Below are positions 19,533 to 27,791 of a DNA stretch of 49,930 nt, piece by piece (position 1 is the first letter of the stretch; each line of letters opens with the position of its first letter). Made by a program: the position numbers and the translations under genes. The stretch is from Streptomyces griseoaurantiacus (GTDB lineage: Bacteria; Actinomycetota; Actinomycetes; Streptomycetales; Streptomycetaceae). The DNA lies in NCBI GenBank assembly GCA_014656015.1, contig BNBP01000052.1, forward strand, positions 1 through 49,930, in the 5' to 3' direction. The notes beneath the pieces were generated by a model. It did not search any database, was not told the origin of the DNA, and saw nothing but the letters and a program-made list of their open reading frames with translations.

Positions 19533-20539
19533 GTGCCGCTCCTCGTCTCCCCGGCGGCGGGTGCCGCCGGTCCCGGCAGCGGCGGCACCGGCGGCGTGAC
19601 GTGCACGCACGCGGCCCGGTGCCCGGGTGCCGCCTCCCGGAGCGCCGGGTCGTCCTCGGCGCATCCCGCGAGCGCCACCGGGCAGCGCGGGTGGAAGGCG
19701 CAGCCGCCGGGCAGCGCGGCCGGGTCCGGCGGATCGCCCGGCAGCCCGCGCGGGGCGTACCGGGAGGCGGGGTCGCCGATGCGCGGGAAGGCCGCCGACA
19801 GGGCCTGGCCGTAGGGGTGCCGGGCGTGCTCGTGGACGGTCCGCGCGGGGCCCTCCTCGACCACGCGGCCCGCGTACATCACGGCGAGCCGGTCGCAGGT
19901 GTCGGCGAGCACCGACAGATCGTGGCTGATCATGATCAGCCCCAGGTCCTGCTCGGCGACCAGCCGTTCGATGAGTCGCAGCACCTGCGCCTGGATCATC
20001 ACGTCCAGGGCGGTGGTCGGCTCGTCGGCGACGATCAGCCGGGGGTCGCAGGCCAGAGCCATCGCGATCATGACACGCTGTCGCTGCCCGCCGGAGAGTT
20101 CGTGCGGGTAGGCCGCGGCCCGCGCGGCCGGCAGTCCCACGTGTTCGAGCAGCTCGCCGGTCCGGCGGCGGGCGGCGGCGCCGCTCTCCTTGCGGTGCAG
20201 CAGGATCGGCTCGGCGATCTGGTCGCCGACGCGGTGCACGGGGTTGAGGGAGTGCATCGCCCCCTGGAAGACGATGGAGGCACCGGCCCAGCGCACCGCC
20301 CGCACCCGCCCCCACCGCATCGTCAGCACGTCCTCGCCGTCCAGCAGGACCTCTCCGGTGACGCGGGTCCCGGCCGGGAGCAGCCGGAGCAGGGCGAGCG
20401 CCAGCGTGGACTTGCCGGAGCCCGACTCGCCCGCGACCCCGAGCTTGTGCCCGGCCTCCAGGCTCAGGTCGACGCCCCGCACGGCGGCGGCCCCGCCCGG
20501 ATACGTGACCCGCAGGTCCCGCACGTCCAGCAGCGTCAA
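19529..20539 (-). CDS. Cluster 2 peptide ABC ATPase, OppD/DppD type
   Basis: A 336-aa ATPase. I chose the TTG at 20539 because it gives MTLLDVRDLRVTYPGG, a normal ABC start, and overlaps the permease stop as TTGA, matching the 4-base overlaps in the rest of this operon. An in-frame GTG further upstream would add an unconvincing Arg-rich tail. Walker A GESGSGKS is at 37-44, LSGGQRQR and LIVADEPTTALDVM follow, then MISHD. The C-terminal extension CAFHPRCPVALAGC with a later ACVHV is present. It pairs with the ATPase at 18537. Confidence 0.9.
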   Translation of the reverse strand: MTLLDVRDLRVTYPGGAAAVRGVDLSLEAGHKLGVAGESGSGKSTLALALLRLLPAGTRVTGEVLLDGEDVLTMRWGRVRAVRWAGASIVFQGAMHSLNPVHRVGDQIAEPILLHRKESGAAARRRTGELLEHVGLPAARAAAYPHELSGGQRQRVMIAMALACDPRLIVADEPTTALDVMIQAQVLRLIERLVAEQDLGLIMISHDLSVLADTCDRLAVMYAGRVVEEGPARTVHEHARHPYGQALSAAFPRIGDPASRYAPRGLPGDPPDPAALPGGCAFHPRCPVALAGCAEDDPALREAAPGHRAACVHVTPPVPPLPGPAAPAAGETRSGT

Positions 20540-21465
20540 CGTGTCACTCCCAGCCTGGGGTTGAGGACCGATTCGACGGCGCGCCCGCACAGCGTGAAGG
20601 CAAGCGCCACGACGGCGATGGCGAGGCCCGGCGGCACCAGGTACCACCAGTCCCCGGAACTGACCGCGCCCGCCTCGCGCGCGTCCTGGAGCAGCCCGCC
20701 CCAGGAGACCACCGAGGGGTCGCCGAGCCCGAGGAAGGCCAGCGTCGCCTCGGAGAGGATGGAGAGGGACACCATCAGGGTGGCCTGCGCGAGCACCAGG
20801 GGCATCACGTTGGGCAGCACGTGCCGGGTCATGACGTGCCAGTGCCCGCCGCCGAGTGCCTTGGCGCGTTCGATGTAGGGACGCGATTCCACCGCGAGCG
20901 TCTGGGCCCGCACCAGCCGGGCCGTCGTCGGCCAGGAGGTGACGCCGATCGCCAGGACCACCGTGCCCAGCGAGCGGGACATCACGGTGGCGAGCGCGAT
21001 GGCCAGTACGAGGGTGGGCATCACCAGGAACCAGTCCGTGACGCGCATCAGCAGGGTCGCCCAGGGGCCCCGGAAGTGCCCGGCGGTGATGCCCACGAGG
21101 GCGCCGATCGCCACCGACAGCACGGCGGCGAGCAGCCCCACGAGCAGCGAGACGCGCGAGCCCCACACGAGCAGGCCGAGCAGGTTGCGCCCGTAGCGGT
21201 CGGCGCCCAGCGGGAAGGCGCCGCTCGGCCCCTGGAGCGGGCGGCCCGGGGCGTCGGTCACGCTCGCCACGTCGGAGCCGACCGTGAGCGGCGCGGTCAG
21301 GGCGACCAGCGCGAACAGCGCGAGCACGGCCAGGCCCACGAGGCCCGCGCGGTGCGTGCGGTACTGGCGCCAGAAGTGGGCGGCGGCCCGGCGCCGCCGC
21401 TGCCGGGCGAGCGCGCGCGGGCCGGGGCCGGGCGCGGCGGCCGGGGGAGTGGCTTCGGTCGTCAT
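20536..21465 (-). CDS. Cluster 2 peptide ABC permease, OppC/DppC type
   Basis: A 309-aa permease. A Pro/Arg-rich cytoplasmic tail of about 40 residues precedes the first helix (GLVGLAVLALFALVALTAPL). The characteristic loop FPLGADRYGRNLLGLLVWGS and the coupling segment VESRPYIERAKALGGGHWHV are intact. The start ATG 21465 overlaps the OppB stop (ATGA) and its own stop overlaps the ATPase start (TTGA), so four genes are translationally chained. Confidence 0.91.
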   Translation of the reverse strand: MTTEATPPAAAPGPGPRALARQRRRRAAAHFWRQYRTHRAGLVGLAVLALFALVALTAPLTVGSDVASVTDAPGRPLQGPSGAFPLGADRYGRNLLGLLVWGSRVSLLVGLLAAVLSVAIGALVGITAGHFRGPWATLLMRVTDWFLVMPTLVLAIALATVMSRSLGTVVLAIGVTSWPTTARLVRAQTLAVESRPYIERAKALGGGHWHVMTRHVLPNVMPLVLAQATLMVSLSILSEATLAFLGLGDPSVVSWGGLLQDAREAGAVSSGDWWYLVPPGLAIAVVALAFTLCGRAVESVLNPRLGVTR

Positions 21466-22529
21466 CGGCCCACCCGGGGATCGAGGAGCGGGTACACGAG
21501 GTCGGCGAGGGTGTTCATGACGATCACCGCCGAGGCGAAGAAGAGGAACAGCCCCTGGACGAGTGGCAGATCGGGCACGCTCAGGGCCTGGTAGAACAGG
21601 CCGCCGAGGCCCGGCCAGGAGAACACCGTCTCGACGAGGATGACTCCCGCGACCGTCCGGCCGAGGTTGACGAAGATGAGGGTGACGGTCGGCAGCAGGG
21701 CGTTGGGCACGGCGTGCCGGCGCCGTACCGCGTCGTCCCGCAACCCCTTGGCGCGGGCGGTCGTCAGATAGTCGCTGCCCATCTCGTCGAGCAGTGCCGA
21801 GCGGGTGACCAGCAGGGTCTGCCCGTACTCGACGGCGACGAGGGTGAGGACCGGCAGGACGAGGTGGTGGGCGACGTCCACGACGTGCGCGAAGCCCTCC
21901 GTGCCGGCGTCCTCCATGCCGCCGGTCGGGAAGAGCCCCGGGACCGGGCCCGCGCCGACCGAGAACACGATGACGAGCAGCAGGCCCAGCCAGAACGAGG
22001 GCACCGAGTACAGGGTGAGGGCGAGCCCGGTGTGCAGCCGGTCGCCGAGCCGGCCGTGGCGCCAGGCCGAGCGGGTGCCGAGGGTGAGGCCCAGGGCGGT
22101 GTACAGGACGAACGCGGTGCCGGTGAGCAGCAGCGTGTTCGGCAGCGCCTCGGTGATCTTGTCGAGGACGGGGGTGCGGAACTGGTAGGAGGTGCCGAGG
22201 TCGCCGGTGAGGGCCTTGCCGCAGTAGTCGGTGAACTGCTGCCACAGGGGCAGGTCGAGGCCGAACTCGCGCCGGTAGGCGGCGAGTTGTTCGGCGGAGA
22301 CGGGGCGGCCGCCGGTCATGGTGCGGACCGGGTCGCCGGGGATGAGGCGGAAGAGGAAGAAGCCGGTGATGAGGACGGCGAGGAGGGAGACGAGGGCGCC
22401 GGCGAGTTTTCCGGCGACGTAGTGGAGGTAGGGGGTGGTGCGCGTGGTGCGGGTGCGGCGGGGGGTGGTCGTCGCCGGGGCGACGGTCTCGCGGATCGGG
22501 AGGGGGCCGGTGCCGGTGCCGGTGCTCAT
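21462..22529 (-). CDS. Cluster 2 peptide ABC permease, OppB/DppB type
   Basis: A 355-aa permease, about 40 residues longer than the cluster 1 counterpart owing to a Thr/Pro/Arg-rich N-terminal tail before YLHYVAGKLAGALVSLLAVL. FLFRLIPGDPVRTMTGGRPV is the family motif; the coupling loop is MGSDYLTTARAKGLRDDAVR. It begins with ATG 22529. A 327-base gap with repeats lies between it and the binding-protein gene, so the permease/ATPase block may be expressed less than, or apart from, the binding protein. Confidence 0.91.
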   Translation of the reverse strand: MSTGTGTGPLPIRETVAPATTTPRRTRTTRTTPYLHYVAGKLAGALVSLLAVLITGFFLFRLIPGDPVRTMTGGRPVSAEQLAAYRREFGLDLPLWQQFTDYCGKALTGDLGTSYQFRTPVLDKITEALPNTLLLTGTAFVLYTALGLTLGTRSAWRHGRLGDRLHTGLALTLYSVPSFWLGLLLVIVFSVGAGPVPGLFPTGGMEDAGTEGFAHVVDVAHHLVLPVLTLVAVEYGQTLLVTRSALLDEMGSDYLTTARAKGLRDDAVRRRHAVPNALLPTVTLIFVNLGRTVAGVILVETVFSWPGLGGLFYQALSVPDLPLVQGLFLFFASAVIVMNTLADLVYPLLDPRVGR

Positions 22530-22856
22530 GGGTGCCTCCCGGGGTGCGTGGTGCGGGGTGTCCTGGCGGGTGCCGCGCCGGGTTCCCTCGCCCCCGCCGC
22601 CCCTTCCCTTCCCGACCCCGGGGGCTCCGCCCCCGGACCCCCCGTGGGGACGTGTCCAAGTGCGGCCCGGTGGGGGTACGCCGCGCAGTTCCCCGCGCCC
22701 CTACGGGCGCGGGCTGCGCCGCGCTCCTGCGGCGGGGCCGCGAGGTGACACGGCCCCGCGCCCCTGACGGCGCGGGCTGCGCCGCGCTCCTGCGGCGGAG
22801 CCGCGAGGTGACACGGCCCCGCGCCCCTACGGGCGCGGGCTGCGTCGCGCCCTGCC
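22530..22856. other. Intra-operon gap of cluster 2
   Basis: These 327 bases separate the binding protein stop from the OppB start. The part near the binding protein is filled by the 63-bp tandem repeats listed separately; the rest is very GC-rich with GGGGCTCCGCCCCCGG-type short dyads (22620-22636). No gene is credible in either strand. Confidence 0.5.
22683..22855. repeat. 63-bp tandem repeat (about 2.6 copies) with hairpins
   Basis: Copies begin at 22691, 22754 and 22817, exactly 63 bases apart, and the last runs to the stop codon of the binding-protein gene. Each contains a GCGCCC/GGGCGC-type hairpin. At 22683-22719 a longer stem forms (GCGCAG...CTGCGC around CCCGCGCCC-CTAC-GGGCGCGGG, with a 3-base bulge). 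The 20-mer GCGCAGTTCCCCGCGCCCCT at 22683-22702 recurs twice, inverted, at 30974 and 31048. On the minus strand these structures follow the binding-protein gene directly and could attenuate read-through. Confidence 0.8.
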
Positions 22857-24758
22857 CTATTCACGGTCCTCCGCCGTTGTCCGGCGGCGGTAGGTGAGGA
22901 ACGCGGCGATTCCGGCCAGGACGACGGCGCCGGCGATGACGCCGATGACGACGCCCGTGGAGTCGGAGTCGTCCGAGGAGCCGTCGGAGGCCGCCGGCTT
23001 GGCGGACCACCAGCTCCAGTAGCCGTCCTGGCCGTAGATGTTGCCCGCCTTGGCCGGCATGGTCTGGATGTGCGCGATCTGGTCGGTCCGGTAGGCCTCC
23101 ACGGCGTTCGGGTAGGCCATGACGTTCATGTACCCGAGGTCGTACAGCCGTGACTGCATCTGCTTGACGAGATCGGCGCGCCGGGCGGGGTCGTACTCGG
23201 CGAGCTGGCGGGCGTAGAGCGCGTCGTACTTCTTGTCGCAGATGAAGTTGTCGGTCGCGCCGGTCCGCTTGGGGGTGGCGGGCAGGGCGTCGCAGGTGTG
23301 GATGGACAGGACGAAGTCGGGGTCGGGGTTGACGGACCAGCCGTCGAAGGCGAGGTCGTACGTGCCGGCCAGCCAGGGGTCGGACACGTTGTCGAGGCAG
23401 TCGAGCGTCACGCCGATGCCGAGCTTGCCCCACCATTCCTTGAGGTACTGCCCGACGGCCTTGTCGTTGGGGTCGGTGGCGTGGCACAGCAGCCGGTAGT
23501 CGAGCGGCTTGCCGTCCTTGCCGGTGCGTCTCCCCTCGCCGTTCTTCTTGTAGCCGGCCTCGTCGAGGAGCCGGGCGGCGGCCGCGGGGTCGTAGCCGCG
23601 CTCCTGCTCGGCGGAGGGCTTCCAGAAGTAGGCGGAGAAGCGCGGCGGGAGGTAGCCCTCGCCGTCGACCGCGTGCCCCTGGAAGACCTTGTCGATGAGC
23701 GTCTTGCGGTCGACCGCCCGGAACAGGGCCTCCCGCAGCCGGGGGTCCCGCAGCGAGGGGTCGCCGTCGCCCATGCGGGTGCCGTCCTTGGCGCGGGCGC
23801 CGGGGTTGACGGCGAGGGCGTAGAAGCGGCGGCCCGGGGCGTCGTTGACCTTGATGTCGGGCTGGTGTGCGAGGGAGTCGGCCTGCGCGGGGGTCAGCCC
23901 GCTGACGAAGGACACCTCGCCCTTGCGCAGGGCCGCGACGGCGGCGTCACCGTCCTTGTAGTACTTGAAGACCAGCTCGTCGAACTTGGGGGCGCCGCGC
24001 CAGAAGGTCTTGTTGGCCTCCATGCGCACATAGCTGTCGGGCTTGTAGCCGGTCAGCACGTAGGGGCCGTTCCCCACGACGGGGAACGTCTTGTCGTTGT
24101 TGAACTTGGAGAGGTCCTTCACCTTGGACCAGACGTGCTCCGGCACGATCGGCACGTCGAGCGCGGTCATCGTGGCCTGCGGCTTCTTCAGTTCGACGAC
24201 GAGTTCGGTGTCGCTCGGCGCCGTCACCTTCCGGAAGTTGGCGACGAAGCTGCCGTTCGCGGTGGCCGCCGCCTCGTCGGTCATCATCTTGTTGAACGTC
24301 CAGGCCGCGTCCTTGGCGGTGATGCTCTTCCCGTCGGACCACTTGGCCCCGGAGCGGATGGTGTACGTCCAGGTCAGCTTGTCCGCGGAGGGCTTCCACT
24401 CGGTGGCGAGGCCCGGGACGGCGTGGTTGTCCCCCGGGTCGTAGTCGGTCAGGTACTCGTACATCAGCCGGTTGATGCTGGTGCTGGACAGACGGGTCGC
24501 CAGGAACGGGCTCAGCGAGTCGACGCTCTGCGCCACCGCGACCGTGAGGACCTTCTTGCCCTCCTCGGCCTCGGCCTGCTGGGGGGAGGGGTTCAGCGGG
24601 GTGGCGAGCACGGCGGAGAGGGTGAGGGCGCTCGCGCCGGTGAGGGCGGCGAGCCGCAGCACCGAGGGCCGCGCGCCGCGCCGTTCCCGTCCGGTGCGCC
24701 CACCCTGTCTGCCCGGTGGTTCCGGGTGCCGTCGGCCGAGTCGGACTCTCGCGCTCAT
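22857..24758 (-). CDS. Cluster 2 peptide-binding protein with C-terminal membrane anchor
   Basis: A 633-aa SBP_bac_5 protein. Residues 1-33 are Arg/Gly-rich and cytoplasmic, followed by a Sec signal core (LRLAALTGASALTLSAVLA) and a likely cleavage after AEA at about 64. There is no lipobox cysteine. Instead the C-terminus has a Ser/Asp-rich linker (SDGSSDDSDS) and a single helix, VVIGVIAGAVVLAGIAAFL at about 602-622, then RRR, giving an outside-facing protein held by a C-terminal anchor. Family motifs include DSLSPFLATRLSST, RSGAKWSDGKSITAKDA, VGNGPYVLTGYKPD and DPRLREALFRAVDRKTLID. It is first in the cluster 2 operon. ATG 24758 follows GAGGT at moderate distance. Ligand unknown. Confidence 0.9.
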   Translation of the reverse strand: MSARVRLGRRHPEPPGRQGGRTGRERRGARPSVLRLAALTGASALTLSAVLATPLNPSPQQAEAEEGKKVLTVAVAQSVDSLSPFLATRLSSTSINRLMYEYLTDYDPGDNHAVPGLATEWKPSADKLTWTYTIRSGAKWSDGKSITAKDAAWTFNKMMTDEAAATANGSFVANFRKVTAPSDTELVVELKKPQATMTALDVPIVPEHVWSKVKDLSKFNNDKTFPVVGNGPYVLTGYKPDSYVRMEANKTFWRGAPKFDELVFKYYKDGDAAVAALRKGEVSFVSGLTPAQADSLAHQPDIKVNDAPGRRFYALAVNPGARAKDGTRMGDGDPSLRDPRLREALFRAVDRKTLIDKVFQGHAVDGEGYLPPRFSAYFWKPSAEQERGYDPAAAARLLDEAGYKKNGEGRRTGKDGKPLDYRLLCHATDPNDKAVGQYLKEWWGKLGIGVTLDCLDNVSDPWLAGTYDLAFDGWSVNPDPDFVLSIHTCDALPATPKRTGATDNFICDKKYDALYARQLAEYDPARRADLVKQMQSRLYDLGYMNVMAYPNAVEAYRTDQIAHIQTMPAKAGNIYGQDGYWSWWSAKPAASDGSSDDSDSTGVVIGVIAGAVVLAGIAAFLTYRRRTTAEDRE

Positions 24759-25229
24759 GGTTGTGACCTCATGTCATCACTCGCACTGGAACGGCTGGTG
24801 GGAACGGTGTTCGGGCTCCGTCGGGAGGGGGGTCCGCGGGGTGGCGGCGGCCAGGTCGATGTGTGTGTCTATCAGCGCCGCTCGGCGCCCGTCAACGGTG
24901 CGTCGAAGGCCCATGTGGCCTGCGGAAACGGGGAGTTGACGCGTCCGGGACGGTCATTGGTGCAGACCGGTGAAGGGTCCCTGGTGGAGCCGTGACGGGT
25001 GGTGCGCGTGAGCTCGTTTCGTAGGCGGCGGCGGTGTCGTGCCGCAGTCGTTCGCGGCACCGCCCCGAGGCCGATCCCGTGCCGCGAGGCGGCGGGCGCG
25101 GGGGGCCGGACGGGGGACTCCTCGCTCGCACAGGCGGGCTGAATGTGCGTTTTCTCCGATATGGGTAAAAGGTGGCGGTGAAGCGCCGCACACCGGCGTC
25201 GGCGCACGGCGCGTACCCGAGGAGGCACC
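24759..25229. other. Divergent promoter region of clusters 2 and 3
   Basis: This 471-base region separates the two binding-protein genes. For cluster 2 it holds a good promoter (24866-24895). Toward cluster 3 the last 90 bases are AT-richer (GTTTTCTCCGATATGGGTAA around 25147-25167), probably that promoter, and GAGGAGG precedes the ATG at 25230. No small gene is convincing. Confidence 0.45.
24866..24895 (-). promoter_or_regulatory. Candidate sigma-HrdB promoter of cluster 2
   Basis: On the minus strand TTGACG (24890-24895) and TAGACA (24866-24871) are 18 bases apart, close to the housekeeping consensus TTGACN and TASVDT. The predicted start leaves a leader of about 100 bases before the ATG at 24758. 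Confidence 0.5.
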
Positions 25230-26861
25230 ATGCAAGGAGCCGCACCCGCCCGCTGGACCGCCGCCCTCGCCGTGCTCGCCGTGCTCGTGCCCACCGCGGC
25301 CGGCTGCGGCTCCCGTGCCGCCGCCGACGGCGGCCCCGGGGTGCTCAGCTCCTCCTGGGGCGACCCGCAGAACCCGTTGGAGCCGGCCAACACCAACGAG
25401 GTGCAGGGCGGCAAGGTCCTCGACATGGTCTTCCGGGGCCTCAAGCGGTACGACCCGCGCACCGGCGCCGCCGAGAACATGCTCGCCGAGCGGATCGAGA
25501 CGAAGGACTCGCGCGACTACGCCGTCACCGTCAAGGACGGCTGGACCTTCAGCAACGGGGAGAAGGTCACCGCCCGCTCCTTCGTGGACGCCTGGAACTA
25601 CGGGGCGAGCCTGAGGAACAACCAGAAGTGCGCGTACTTCTTCGGATACATCGACGGCTACGACAAGGTGCACCCCGAGTCCGGGAAGCAGACCGCCGAC
25701 ACCCTCTCCGGGCTGAAGGTCACCGGACCGCGCACCTTCACCGTCCGCCTCAACCAGAGCTTCTCCGGCTTCCCCGACACCCTCGGCTACGCCGCCTTCG
25801 CCCCGCTGCCCCGCGCCTTCTTCGAGGACCACGCGGCCTGGCTGAAGAAACCCGTCGGCAACGGGCCCTACCGCGTGAAGTCCTACGTCAGGGGCGCCCA
25901 GATGTCGCTGCGCACCTGGGACGCCTATCCGGGCCCCGACAAGGCGCGGAACCGGGGCGTCGACCTCAAGGTGTACACCGACGGCAACACCGCCTACACC
26001 GACCTGATGTCCGGCAACCTCGACCTCTCCGACGACATCCCCGCCGCCCAGCTCAGGAACGTGAAGAGCGATCTGGAGGGCCGGTACGTCAACGTCCCGG
26101 CCGGCATCCTGCAGACCCTCGCCTTCCCCTTCTACGACGGGAAGTGGGACCGGCCCGGCATGGAGAAGGTCCGCACCGGGCTGTCCATGGCGATCGACCG
26201 CGAGCAGATCACCCGCACCATCTTCCGCGGCACCCGCACCCCCGCCACCGACTGGACCTCACCCGTGCTCGGCGCGGAGGGCGGCTACCGCGCGGGGCTG
26301 TGCGGGGACGCCTGCCGCTACGACCCGCAACGGGCGAAGGCGCTGGTCAAGGAGGGGGGCGGGCTGCCCGGCGGGAAGCTGCGGCTCACGTACAACGCGG
26401 ACACCGGCTCCCACAAGGCATGGGTGGAGGCCGTCTGCCACTCCATCAACAACGCGCTCGGCGACGACCGGGCCTGCCTCGCCGACCCTGTCGGCACCTT
26501 CGCCGACTACCGCAACCGGATCAGCCAGAAGAAGCTCACCGGGCCGTTCCGGGCGGGCTGGCAGATGGACTACCCGCTCATCCAGAACTTCCTCCAGCCG
26601 CTCTACTACACCGGCGCCTCCTCCAACGACGGCAAGTGGTCCAGCGAGAAGTTCGACGACCTTGTCGACAGGGCCAACGCGGCCACCGACCCGAAGACCT
26701 CGACCGGGCTGTTCCAGCAGGCCGAGGAGGTCGTCCGGGACCAGATGGCGGCCATCCCGCTCTGGTACCAGAACGGCAGCGCCGGCTACTCCCGACGGCT
26801 CTCGGACGTGGAGCTCAATCCCTTCAGCGTGCCGGTGTACGACCGGATCAAGGTGGCGTGA
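25230..26861 (+). CDS. Cluster 3 oligopeptide-binding lipoprotein
   Basis: A 543-aa SBP_bac_5 protein. The signal MQGAAPARWTAALAVLAVLV ends with PTAAGC, Cys26 being the lipidation site. The mature part opens LSSSWGDPQNPLEPANTNE, almost the same as the cluster 1 protein, and shares its order of motifs (VKDGWTFSNGEKVTARSF, GLSMAIDREQITRTIF, MAAIPLWYQNGSAGYSRRL). Extra cysteines (CGDACRY, AVCHS, RACLAD) suggest disulfides outside the cell. ATG 25230 follows GAGGAGG. Seven bases separate it from the permease, with no intercistronic hairpin, unlike cluster 1. Probably a duplicate of cluster 1 with different peptide preference. Confidence 0.9.
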   Translation: MQGAAPARWTAALAVLAVLVPTAAGCGSRAAADGGPGVLSSSWGDPQNPLEPANTNEVQGGKVLDMVFRGLKRYDPRTGAAENMLAERIETKDSRDYAVTVKDGWTFSNGEKVTARSFVDAWNYGASLRNNQKCAYFFGYIDGYDKVHPESGKQTADTLSGLKVTGPRTFTVRLNQSFSGFPDTLGYAAFAPLPRAFFEDHAAWLKKPVGNGPYRVKSYVRGAQMSLRTWDAYPGPDKARNRGVDLKVYTDGNTAYTDLMSGNLDLSDDIPAAQLRNVKSDLEGRYVNVPAGILQTLAFPFYDGKWDRPGMEKVRTGLSMAIDREQITRTIFRGTRTPATDWTSPVLGAEGGYRAGLCGDACRYDPQRAKALVKEGGGLPGGKLRLTYNADTGSHKAWVEAVCHSINNALGDDRACLADPVGTFADYRNRISQKKLTGPFRAGWQMDYPLIQNFLQPLYYTGASSNDGKWSSEKFDDLVDRANAATDPKTSTGLFQQAEEVVRDQMAAIPLWYQNGSAGYSRRLSDVELNPFSVPVYDRIKVA

Positions 26862-26867
26862 GCGCTC

Positions 26868-27791
26868 ATGGGCCAGTACGTGCTGCGACGGCTGCTGCAG
26901 ATGATCCCCGTCTTCCTCGGCGCCACCCTGCTGATCTTCCTCATGGTCAACGTCATGGGCGACCCCGTCGCCGGACTCTGCGGCGACAAGGCGTGCGACG
27001 CCGCCACCGCCGCCCGGCTGAAGGCGGAGTTCGGCCTCGACCGCCCCGTGTGGCAGCAGTACCTGACCTACATGGGCAACGTCTTCACCGGCGACTTCGG
27101 CACCGCGTTCAACGGGCAGGAGGTCACCGCGCTGATGGCGGCGTCCTTCCCGGTCACCGCGCGGCTCACGCTCGTGGCGATCGTCTTCGAGGTCGTCCTC
27201 GGCGTCACCCTGGGCGTGCTCACCGGGCTGCGGCGCGGCCGCCCCGTCGACACCGGGGTGCTCATGCTGAGCCTCGTCGTGATCTCCGTGCCCACCTTCG
27301 TCACCGGGCTGCTGCTGCAACTCCTGCTCGGCGTCCAGTGGCACTGGATCACCCCCTCGGTCTCGATGGCGGCGCCCTACGACGAGCTGATCGTCCCCGG
27401 GTTCGTCCTCGCCTCCGTCTCCCTCGCCTACGTCACCCGCCTCACCCGCACCTCGATCGCGGAGAACCGGCGCGCCGACCACGTCCGCACCGCCGTCGCC
27501 AAGGGGCTGCCGCGCCGCCGGGTGATCGTCCGCCACCTGCTGCGGACCTCGCTGATCCCCGTGGTCACCTTCATCGGCTCCGACATCGGGGCGCTGATGG
27601 GCGGGGCGATCGTCACCGAGCGGATCTTCAACATCCACGGCGTCGGCTTCCAGCTCTACCAGGGCATCCTGCGCCAGAACACCCAGACCGTCGTCGGCTT
27701 CGTGACGGTCCTGGTCCTCGTCTTCCTCGCCGCCAACCTGCTGGTGGACCTGCTCTACGCCGTACTCGACCCGAGGATCCGCTATGCCTGA
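26868..27791 (+). CDS. Cluster 3 peptide ABC permease, OppB/DppB type
   Basis: A 307-aa permease. MGQYVLRRLLQMIPVFLGAT and LLIFLMVNVMGDPVAGLCGD match cluster 1 nearly residue for residue, but the usual Pro of the PGDP motif is missing and two cysteines (CGDKAC) appear in the external loop. The coupling loop NRRADHVRTAVAKGLPRRRV is intact, and the end LLYAVLDPRIRYA is identical to cluster 1. Its stop overlaps the next start by 8 bases, as in cluster 1. Confidence 0.92.
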   Translation: MGQYVLRRLLQMIPVFLGATLLIFLMVNVMGDPVAGLCGDKACDAATAARLKAEFGLDRPVWQQYLTYMGNVFTGDFGTAFNGQEVTALMAASFPVTARLTLVAIVFEVVLGVTLGVLTGLRRGRPVDTGVLMLSLVVISVPTFVTGLLLQLLLGVQWHWITPSVSMAAPYDELIVPGFVLASVSLAYVTRLTRTSIAENRRADHVRTAVAKGLPRRRVIVRHLLRTSLIPVVTFIGSDIGALMGGAIVTERIFNIHGVGFQLYQGILRQNTQTVVGFVTVLVLVFLAANLLVDLLYAVLDPRIRYA

